Positions 53,701-62,462 of a DNA stretch of 64,000 nucleotides are shown one piece after another. Positions within the stretch are counted from its first letter, which is position 1; every line of letters starts with the position of its first letter. The notes below the pieces were generated by a model, which worked only from the letters and a program-made list of their open reading frames with translations, did not search any database and was not told the origin of the DNA. Source of the DNA: Phytophthora colocasiae (taxonomy: Eukaryota; Oomycota; Peronosporomycetes; Peronosporales; Peronosporaceae); assembly GCA_018806915.1 (NCBI GenBank), contig JAGKQI010000002.1:1-64000 (forward strand), in the 5' to 3' direction. The translations under genes were made by a program, and so were the position numbers.

Positions 53701-55555
53701 TTTCTATGAACCTCAGGCGTTCTTGCTCACATTTGGCCCATTGGTCCACACAATACTGCTGGATCAGACAGCCTCCTCGGAGAATGAGAGAATTGCTCGC
53801 AGTCCGGTCATGAAGAACATACGATTCGTACTCTTGGAGTGACATCGTCAGTGGTTTACCGTTACGGTCCACGTGGTCGCCCACATATGGAAGATCATAT
53901 GTCCATCCTGGCTCTCCGTACGGAAACAGTAGAGGGTATTGAAGTGGATCGTAGCACTCACTCGTTTCATAAATTTGTTGGAAGCCTCCCTGACGGGTGT
54001 TCAGAATGATATCTCTGTGCTCGGCCGCAGCTCGATCAATAATGATAGCTGCCACTTCGGATGCAGTGGGTACGTTGTGGGTACCCGGATTTGTGTTCCG
54101 CGCCACGTGCAATCGAAGTCGGAGGTCCTCATCACGAGGGAGAAACTCATTGAGACGCAGTGCAGGGTTATCACCAGGGCTTGCTTCACCAGCAGCTAAT
54201 TGCCGTGCGAACTGCTCCACGGCTGCTTAATACGCCGGTCCAGCACGATCAATCAACAGTGTGCGAGCGTTTAGAAACTGTTGCGTGTACCCGTTGTGGG
54301 CAGTCATCACCTGATCGATTTTTCCAAGTATGACCGGGTCCAATCCATCTGTCATCCCCATCCGGCTTGCTACGCGTGCTTCCATATCCGGATCATTAAT
54401 GTATACTTGCGCAAACATCGGTCATCGGTTCGGTGGTGGTAGCAATGCTCCCATGCGATGGCAAACGGAACCCTGTACGCGGAAGATGTATACATCTCTT
54501 CGAGTTACCCTTTCATCGACGTTAAGAGAGCGGATACGTGAGGATCCCATTGATGTGAACGCGAAGACGTTGTTGTATGCGCGGATCGACTGCTTAAATC
54601 TCGGGTTACCAAATAGTGTGTTAAGTTCAGCTGGAGCTTCGCGAGGGGGAGGAACATCCACCAATCCCTTACGACAACAACTTCCTTCGGTTTCATCAGG
54701 AAATTTCCAAGCGTTACAGTGCTGACACACTCGTTCGTGCTCCGGGGTATCGTCCGTGTACCAGGAAAAATAATGGCGACCGCCAGGAATGATAGCGAGA
54801 TCATCTCTTCGTAGTACGCAAGCCCTTTTTGGTACTTCGTGACCGGCGTAGAAATCGTTCTCCCTCTCTTCGTTCATCAAAATCTTCCTCTCTTCGTTCA
54901 TCAAAATCTTCCTCTATCATAGTCGCTCTTGTCGCTCGTCGAGCGGTGGCGCCTTCATCTCGTCGCTGTTCTTGTCGCTCGCTCGAAAGATCGTTCCTTT
55001 GGGTGCTATGGCAAACGTGGTTCAATTCGCGTAATTCTCCCAATTCACCGGGATCCATTAGCGCTCGCCGAGCTCTCGCACGTTCGGCATCTTGTCGCCG
55101 ATCTCGATCTTTTTGCGACTCCGATCAGTTAGCCCTGGCCCGACGTTTCCTCTCCGCATCTGCTGCACGAACGCGAGCTAATTGAGACGGTGTCATATTG
55201 GCTCGGGAACGCCTGGCCGTTGGCCTGCGTCGTGACTCTGGTTCATTATTTATTGCAGGTCCTATGCCTACGGCAAATTCAGAGTTGGCAGGTCGTGGAG
55301 GTTCTGCGACAGCGGTTGAAGTACTTGGCACCGTCGCATTTTGTTCCGACCCGACTGCAACGCGTTGACAACGGCCGGAATGGAGTCTGCATTCTCCTGT
55401 TCTCTCGTTTCAGACTGCTGCTTTCTAAACCGGATCAAAGCTGCACTGAGGTTCTTCATCCGTCGTCGCTTTGCAGCAGGTTCTTCGTGACCTTCTGGCG
55501 CACCATAGGCTGCTTTGATTTCTTCTTCGCTTCCATACTTGCGCTTTCTCGCCAT
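50759..55555 (-). pseudogene. Helitron Rep/helicase, decayed
   Basis: The protein starts at 55555 (MARKRKYGSEEE) and can be followed in pieces to 50759, with at least six frame changes and in-frame stops near 54420, 54225 and 53690. Order of parts: a basic N-terminal region, a CxxC-type region (CVLRRD, CQHCNAWKFPDE), the Helitron N-terminal domain (about 54220-53690), and the Rep endonuclease. In the Rep part the HUH motif reads GLPHAHILLIM near 53200-53220 and a YIYKYVYKGSD tyrosine block lies near 52780. The PIF1-type helicase has Walker A GPGGTGKS near 51680 and Walker B IWDEAPMM near 51465. The frame ends at LSGETKEYLSN, before helicase motifs V-VI, so the 3' end is missing. The enzyme would nick and roll-circle the element; this copy cannot. 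Confidence 0.88.
54867..54914 (+). repeat. 24-bp tandem duplication inside the Helitron ORF
   Basis: Two exact copies of a 24-bp unit (54867-54890 and 54891-54914), encoding EEDFDERR twice on the - strand. In frame, so it is a small expansion of a charged linker. Confidence 0.85.
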
Positions 55556-55579
55556 TGTTTCTACAAACACTAACCACAA

Positions 55580-56619
55580 ACTTACGTTAGTCTACACTCT
55601 TACTTTCTTCCTTGGCGCTTGTTCTGGTGCTGGAAAAAAACGTGCGGTAAGCGGTTCCAGATGCCGTAGCAAAAAGATTTCCTTTACCGAAGTAAAAGGC
55701 CTCCGTTCACCGCTAAACAAAAGGTAAGCCATAAACCCTCAAGTCACTGTCCCCAATGACTCGGCAGGTCCGCGACCATGCCATGTGGCCGTCCGCACGC
55801 GCCCTGTCGCGGTCTCGGAAGCACAGGACTGGGGTCACCCCCAAAACCAACGTGCCGGTCCCATACACGACCACTCTCCGAGGATAAGGCAGGCGGCCCG
55901 GCAAAGCCGGGTCTTCTCGCCACATGGATCTGCATCAGCGCCTCGGCGGGGTATGAGACATGCTGCTGGCGGGCAAACATGGGCACCTCAGGGTCGCGGC
56001 TCCGGAGAGCAAAGGTGCGACAGGACTAAACCTTAGTACGTGCAACGGGGTCCAGCTGCAACCTCCTTATCGCCCTCGTGTCCTGGAATAGTGCCTTCGG
56101 GGGTAGAAATCCCCGCCTCGGAAAGACACGTTTTGCCAGAGAGGAACGAAACAGTGACTCTACTGTAACGCTTGCTTCGAGAGGGTCGTCCTGGCAAATC
56201 TGGGCAGGGAATGGGCTCCTCTGGGGGCTGGCTAGGCCTCATCAGTATGGCAGTCTTTGGATACCCATCCCTCCGTGCAGTGGTGGATATCTCACCCAAT
56301 GCACGGCTCCGGTTTCCCTCTCTAACGCGCACAGTAAGTCTTGGTCGCCCCAGAAGGTACCAGTTCTCCCAACAGGCGGAACTCCCGAAGCCGTAAAGAC
56401 TTTATTAATACTTTAATATGCTATGTGGCTACACCTACCTACCTTCTCTGCGGCGCTCGCTTCCTCCTCGCTGCTCTAGAGCCCGCGCCGTTCGCGCTCC
56501 TAGTGTCGTCGACGGCGTCGATTTTGAAATGGCGAAGTTGAAATTCATTTAAATTCGATTAAGTTCGAGAACGTTCCAGATAAGTCCGAATAATTATGCG
56601 GACAGTGCTACTTTTGTAA
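55580..56619. other. Repeat-like GC-rich region, no gene
   Basis: About 1 kb with GC-rich sequence to about 56390, then a run of AT (GACTTTATTAATACTTTAATATG) and a GC-rich block to 56540. Overlapping frames on both strands are typical of shadow ORFs. It may be the 5' end of the Helitron or part of an unrelated element. I cannot define its edges. Confidence 0.35.
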
Positions 56620-56735
56620 TGCATTGCCGCCTCAGTATGTTGTCGCTACGGTGCGTTGTCGCCACGGTGCGTTGTTATCGGCGTGAGCATGCCATCGATC
56701 TGCTTGCAACTGTGGTGATGTAGTGAGTGCACTTG
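56620..56735 (+). repeat. Displaced 116-bp fragment of the tRNA-Cys repeat unit
   Basis: Starts at TGCATTGCCGCC and ends at GAGTGCACTTG, with no difference from the array spacer that I can see over its length (it has the TCGCC variant). It contains no tRNA sequence. Compare 5298-5413 in the array. Flanking DNA on both sides is unrelated. Confidence 0.9.
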
Positions 56736-57594
56736 GACTCGCCTTCGGCCTTGCCCAGAATGTTGCCGCACCATCGCACGTTCCATCGTCTCCTGCAGTT
56801 GCAGCGCTGCGATACGTCGGTGGTCGATCAGGAGCTGCCTGCAAGTGCTGTCGCGCAGAAAAAAAAGCTGACAAAAAACACGAGCTGATGCGAAGCAGAC
56901 CCCTGCTGAGCAGTCCCCACCATCGGCAGGAACGCCTTCCGCTCCTGCCAAGTCATCTACGTCTAGGGCTACCCAACAAGCGCGCAATGCATCTGAAAGG
57001 GGAAAAGGAAGGCCTCCTCTAAGAAATCCCGGTCAAAACGCCGTCATACTTGAACGTGGCTTCACGTGGCTATTGCTGCACTGTTGCCGTGTAAAATACT
57101 AATACATTATTACTACGGAATGTACAGAGGAAGCTATTACGGAAGTGCGCCAACATGACCCGAACGATCCGGAGTTTCGTGTTCCAGATGATGATCCGGA
57201 TCATACCGAACAGTCTATTCCGGATGTGATTCATATCGCTATGTAGAGCGACGAAGACACTGTTCCGGATCTACCTGTGGCTACAGAGGAAGAACCAGTA
57301 GACCTTACTACACGAAATCCTCGCGTCGTGGCATTGGATGGTTTTGACTCGGATGACTTTCTTATGACGTCGCGCCGTGACCGGCTTTTTGAACCGGTGG
57401 ACCCGGACGATTTGAACGTTGGGAAAGAGGACTGGTTGCTGGAGCTGGACTCGGAAGTTGAAGGTTATGAAAACACTATCCTAGCAGACAAGGATACTCA
57501 AGACGAAAGTGCAGGAGCTGTTAGTAGCCCCAGAGACTCCTCAGTCGCACATTCTCCAGCAAACGGTAGCTATGTAAGGTGTGCTCCGCCATGA
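56736..57594 (+). pseudogene. Acidic ORF remnant, possibly a transposon protein N-terminus
   Basis: From about 57122 one frame reads TEEAITEVRQHDPNDPEFRV, meets TAG at 57244, and continues to 57594 with an acidic stretch (EEEPVDLTTR, LDGFDSDDFL, DPDDLNVGKEDWLLEL). The composition and spacing recall the acidic N-termini of oomycete piggyBac-like transposases, but no catalytic region follows in the window, so this stays a guess. From 56736 to 57120 the sequence is Ser/Arg/Lys-codon rich but broken by stops. Confidence 0.35.
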
Positions 57595-58767
57595 CGCGAC
57601 CGGTACTCGCCGCTACGAGAGTTGCTTCTTCTGCCGGGCTTGTTCGATAGCGAAGAAGGGCCGCGTCGCGCTGTGTAACAAGGCTCGCCACTTGGATTAA
57701 GGCAGCGACCTCACGTGCAGCCAGGTGTGGCACCAGATTTGGCGAAACGGAGCTGCCGTCCCTCCCCATTTGCAGGACAAGATAAGGTTTGTCAGCAAGT
57801 GCAGAGTAGACGACGGCAATAGCGAGGAAGACATTTGGTAAACGAAATAATGATAGTCATTTTTGGCGCGAGTAAGTCGTTTTTGGCGCGAGTAAGTCGT
57901 TTTTGGCGCGAGTAGACGCTAGTAAATATTGCACATCGTAACGGTTTTGCCAGGAGATCGCAATGCAGAGTTTATTGAGTCGACTTTGTACAGCTAATCC
58001 CTCCATGTAAGCCAATCATATTGCATGATGGCGCTACGTGGCACGCGAAAGGGCTTGATACATGATATATAGTACTGATTTTCCGGTATATGTTAATTCA
58101 TATAATAAGTATTCCGGAAAATCCGGAAGATCAGCCGGTGTAGAGGGGTTAATTCAATTTTTACTTTTTACTTTTTACTTTGTATTTTATATTATTTCTT
58201 TTTACTTTTTGTTATAACCGAATTATTTTGCTTTAACGTTGCTTGCTTTACTCTCTTCTTGCTGTTAACGTTCCCCCACGGCACTCACTGAAAATATCTT
58301 CCACAAATAAATCGAAGTCCCCGCACTCGACACCAACCTTTCTCTTACAGACAACGACGGCACTCACTGAAAAATAAGGAAAATCCGCCATGAATAAAAC
58401 CCTCTAAAACTATGTCTACAGATATATATATACAACTTGGTAATCTTTAAGCGATTTCACCGTTGTTGTTTTCTGCTTTACACTTAATCCTTTTACGAGT
58501 TATCGCTCATTGTGTATTCAGATCAGGCGGGAAACGATGGGTTTTACACGGACAATATCGTGTATAGACAGATTTTTCAGTCCAACTAAGTGGTCCAAAA
58601 ATAATACACGCTATATGCATTTACTACTGTATGTGCTGCGTGGCACTGGGTCAAGTCAGGACGGTCAGGCAACTGATGACACTAAGCAAGTCCATCATTA
58701 GTTCCATAGTTCAGCCCTGTAATTAGTCAAATTCACTTCCTGATTTCCCCTCCAGACGACAGGTTAA
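57595..58767. other. Gene-free stretch with T-rich tract
   Basis: About 1.2 kb with no supported gene. It contains the TTTTGGCGCG repeats (57861-57914), a run of TTTTTAC repeats at about 58158-58215, and AT-rich sequence to 58440. Confidence 0.5.
57861..57914 (+). repeat. Three tandem TTTTGGCGCGAG motifs
   Basis: Two exact 20-bp copies (57861-57880 and 57881-57900) of TTTTGGCGCGAGTAAGTCGT and a 14-bp third. The core TTTGGCGC equals the E2F/DP consensus TTTSSCGC. Whether it is used as a regulatory site is unknown. Confidence 0.8.
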
Positions 58768-59754
58768 CAGCCGTTTATCACTCTACCGCTCCGTCAATCC
58801 GCCAGAAGCCGCTCTCCCTCCCCTTATGCTGAGATTGAGCGCGAGCCTGATGCCCCGGTCGCCGCTGCCCGTGGCATCCCGACCCAGCCCACCACCACGT
58901 CGGGCCCCAAACCCCCGATTAACCTTAAGCTTATCACCATCGAACCGTTTGGTGGTGAGGTCAAGGACAGCTACATTGACGCGGGCGCCTACAACTGGTT
59001 TCAGCGTTTCAAGGTGCAAGTCAGCGACGCGGAGACACTCAGCGGATACAAGTGGAGTGAGCCTGTCAAATGCAGCGTCCTTTCCTCACGTCTCGCTGAC
59101 ACTGCTTCGACATGGTACACGCGCCACAGAGCAACGCTGCCCACGTCGCCGCTTCGTGACTTGGGTGCTGCACTTGTCGACCAATTCCGCTGTCGACTCC
59201 CCATTCAGCAACCAGCCATCCAACTCGCGCAGATGAAGAAGCTTCCGCTAGAAACGTACTTCGAGTACGCCCACCGACTCTCTCAGGTTGCCGCTGGTCT
59301 TAATCAAGGACGAATTAATGACTACACGGAGCAGCAAGCGCTCAGCACGTTCGTCAACTGGGCGTATCCTTATCATCGGGACACGATGCTAGCTCAACTT
59401 GATTTAGAGGCTGTCGACGCTTCTGCGGAACTCGACAAAGCTGTACTGCTCATCACGCGCATCGCCAAGTCTGATGGGCAAATGCTCAAACGTGCCTTTG
59501 ATTCTGTTCATGACACTGGTGACAGCAAAGGTGAAGGCAAGAAGCCCCGTGCCAGTCATGCCGCTGCTTCTACAGCCTCAACGGACAGACCTCGCCGCGC
59601 CAGGTATGACTTCAGCAATGACAAGTGCAAGACGTGTGGTCAACTTGGACACACCACGAAGTATCACGATCGTCATGTCCTGGTACAGCAGCGAGCTGGG
59701 TTTGCTGCTCGCGGGGAAGCAGCTCCCTCATCCGACAATGAGACCGATCAATGA
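58768..59754 (+). CDS. gag: Copia Gag, 5' end unclear
   Basis: The frame is open from 58768 to TGA at 59752 (328 codons) but has no ATG before 59235, so the start is lost or upstream of an unseen splice. Gag core: ITIEPFGGEVKDSY, AYNWFQRFKVQV, DTASTWYTRHRA, LPLETYFEYAHRLSQVAAGL. A zinc knuckle near the end reads CKTCGQLGHTTKYH, with His in place of the last Cys. The same frame continues past the TGA into the protease. Confidence 0.75.
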   Translation, partial: QPFITLPLRQSARSRSPSPYAEIEREPDAPVAAARGIPTQPTTTSGPKPPINLKLITIEPFGGEVKDSYIDAGAYNWFQRFKVQVSDAETLSGYKWSEPVKCSVLSSRLADTASTWYTRHRATLPTSPLRDLGAALVDQFRCRLPIQQPAIQLAQMKKLPLETYFEYAHRLSQVAAGLNQGRINDYTEQQALSTFVNWAYPYHRDTMLAQLDLEAVDASAELDKAVLLITRIAKSDGQMLKRAFDSVHDTGDSKGEGKKPRASHAAASTASTDRPRRARYDFSNDKCKTCGQLGHTTKYHDRHVLVQQRAGFAARGEAAPSSDNETDQ

Positions 59755-61900
59755 GGATGCGGGGTGTCAGCGGACACCGAGATAAAACCGTTTGACCCGG
59801 GCATCGGCCCTCATTCCCCCATGATTGACTTCGGCGCTTCATTCCACATGACGGGCGCACGCCACACTCTTTTCAATCTATCACCCTGTGACGACCACCG
59901 TGTGGATTTCGCGGACGGGCGTCGTGTCGTCGGACAGGAGTGGGACGATCTTGTCGTACATGGCAGTGATAACAGTCCTACACTGAACAACGTCGTGTTT
60001 GCGCCAACGCTTGCTCAGCCCCTGCTATCTGTCTCTGCTCTTACTGCTGCGGGCTACAAGTGTGATTTTACGCCCACCGAATGCGTAGTTTACGGCAACC
60101 GATCCTGCGTGGCCGTCTTCGGCATGGTGTATACCCTGTACCAGCAGCGGGGAATGCTCTTGGCGCGAACACTCCGCCGGCGGAACATCGAGCCTCCAAG
60201 AATTACTTGGAAGATTGGTATCGCCTCCTCGGGCACTTGCATTATCAGGCTGTTCTTGACCTTGCCTCCAGTGGAAAAGTGTCGGGAATGCTTATCGACG
60301 GCTCCCGTCAACTACCCATGTTTCCGTGCGAAATATGTGCGACGGGAAAGGCCCACATCCGAGCTGCTCCCAAGGTCAGCCACCGCCCCCAAGCCGAGAA
60401 GGATCAAGTGTGTCATATCAACCTGGCAGGTCCATTCCAACGCAGCTTCCACAAGAATCGCTGCTACATGGCTGCCAAGTGGCTTGGATACACGCACGTG
60501 TTCTTCCTAAAAGAGAAAAGCGACGCATCGGCCGCCTTTCGTGACTATCTGAAGTTACTTAAGAACGTGGCGGCACTCCCCGAGTGTGTACTTTGCGCAG
60601 CAATGGAGGAGGCGAGTTTGTCAACTCCGACTTCGGGGAAACCTGCGCTGACGCTGGAATTGACCGTCACTACTCAGAACCGCACACACATTACCAGAAT
60701 TGTGTTGCCGAGCGCACAAATCGCACCCTTGGCGATATGGCGCGATGTCTTCTTTTGCAAGCCAACGTCCCGCACTCTTTGTGAGAATACGCGATACGAG
60801 CGGCAGCTTACATGAGAAATCGGGTGATCTCACGTAGCTTCCCGTCCGACACTCCATATGCCCGTTTCCATGGTTCCCAACCATATCTCGCCGAGTTACA
60901 CGCGTTTGGTGAAAACGTTGTGGTCATGCTACCCCCTACGCAACGCAGCACTGCCTACAAGTTCAAACCAACAGGCCAACGAGTAATCTTCATTGGCCAC
61001 GATCACGTAAGGGTTACTTCGTATACATACGCGAGGGTGGTGCACGAGTCGTCCACAGTTGCAACGTCACGTTCTTGGGGTTGTCTGTGCTCGCACCGAC
61101 GCCAGCGTCGACGGTCGATCCACTCCAGCCAATCTCATTCGCTGACTCGGAGACGATGGCTTCTGCACCACTGACCCCTGCCCAACCTTCAGCACCAACC
61201 ACGCAATCTCGCGATGCGATGCGGGAAAGTGCCACTGCCAATGCTCCGAATGCCGCAGTCGAAACAGCAAGTGCAGGCTCAGAAATGGCAAGGCGCCGAA
61301 GATCGGAACGCATCGCAAACCGAAACATCGGCAGCGCGTTATTGGTGCTTGGTGAAGTCATGCAGGAACCGTTAACACTACAAGAGGCAAGGAATTCACC
61401 TCAATGGCCACAGTGGAAAGAAGTCATAAAAGAAGAGATCGAAGCACTCCGTGCAAATGGGACGTTCACAGTCGTGACTCCCCCTGCTGATGCGCATGTG
61501 ATCGGAACAATGATTAACTTTCGTCTAAAGGGCGGTGCAAACGGCTCGATTGAAAGACTTCGGGCCCGTGTTTGTGCGCAAGGCTGTGGACAAGTTTATC
61601 TGGTTGATTATATTGACACGTATGCACCAGTGGTGAAACTAATCTCTATTCGGGTATTCATTGCAGAATGCAACCATCGAGGACTAAAGATTAGGCAGGG
61701 CGACGTACCCACAGCCTACGTGAAAGCCTGCCTCCGGGAAGTGATCTATGTTCGGCAACCAAAAGGCTTTAAGGAGGGTGAACGGGTCAAGTCTGGCTCC
61801 TCGCAAAAGCTCTTTATGGCTTAAAGCAAGCGGGTCGGGAGTGGAATGCAGAATTGGACTCTTTCCTGAAGCTGTTAGGCTTCTCACCAACACGAGCTGA
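59755..61900 (+). pseudogene. pol: Copia Pol (protease, integrase, partial RT), frameshifted
   Basis: The protease site reads MIDFGASFHMTG, where Copia has DSGAS. The integrase zinc region begins RLLGHLHYQAVLDLAS and includes CEICATGKAH. The catalytic core starts HINLAGPF (expected Asp is Asn), then NGGGEF (expected TDGGGEF, again Asn for Asp), and keeps VAERTNRTLGDM with its Glu. RT starts at WKEVIKEEIEAL and reaches [18 protein letters not shown]. With four frame changes and two lost catalytic Asp it is dead. Confidence 0.85.
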
Positions 61901-62361
61901 TGTAATGGGTCTACCTAGACCTATTAGATGGGCGTACACGTGCGCTTACGTGTATGAGGAAGCGTGCAATTAGAATAGACTTAATTTAAGTATACTTATT
62001 TAAATAAGTATAATTAAATCAAATATAACTAAATTAAACTGCAAATACCGTAAAATGAGAACTGTTATTGAATTTGGCATAAGCCAATTATGGACCTCCT
62101 AAAACTGTTTGTTATCTATTTCTAAAGGGGTCTGCCAACGTGTGGTTGGCAGAAACTCTGCTCAGTGATTGGTAGAAATCCGTTACTTTCTACCAATAAT
62201 ATGCACAAATGCACACGAACCATCCAATAATGTGGTTCGCCCATGTATCCATTGGTGTGTACAGCACACCAAGGTCTGAGGCCCATTTCCAACCTCTAAC
62301 AGTTATCCTAACTGTTAGAGTTACAAGTGGTACAACCACTTGTACGTGTAACCCCGTTACA
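61901..62361 (-). repeat. Gypsy-type LTR (3' LTR if the element reads on the - strand)
   Basis: 461 bp, begins TGTAATGGG and ends CCCCGTTACA, an imperfect inverted pair typical of LTR ends. It cuts the Copia RT frame. On the - strand the bases next to it (complement of 62362-62374) read AACGGGGGGATGG, a good polypurine tract. On the + strand no TGG primer-binding site follows. Both points favour - orientation. The partner LTR must lie right of the window. Confidence 0.75.
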
Positions 62362-62462
62362 CCATCCCCCCGTTAAGATTCGACGTATCGGTCTCGATAC
62401 GTCAATCAACAGAACTTGACAAGACCGTCAAGTTCCCGAGAGAAATCCGAGTTCATTTCGCA

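Larger units (their letters stand above)
58768..61900 (+). mobile_element. Ty1/Copia retrotransposon, decayed and truncated
   Basis: Gag, protease, integrase and the first part of reverse transcriptase follow in Copia order. The reading frame changes at about 60150, 60560, 61015 and 61785. The element stops inside RT at FSPTRAD, exactly where a Gypsy LTR begins, so the 3' half should lie beyond that inserted element. No 5' LTR was recognised in 57.9-58.7 kb. Confidence 0.88.
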
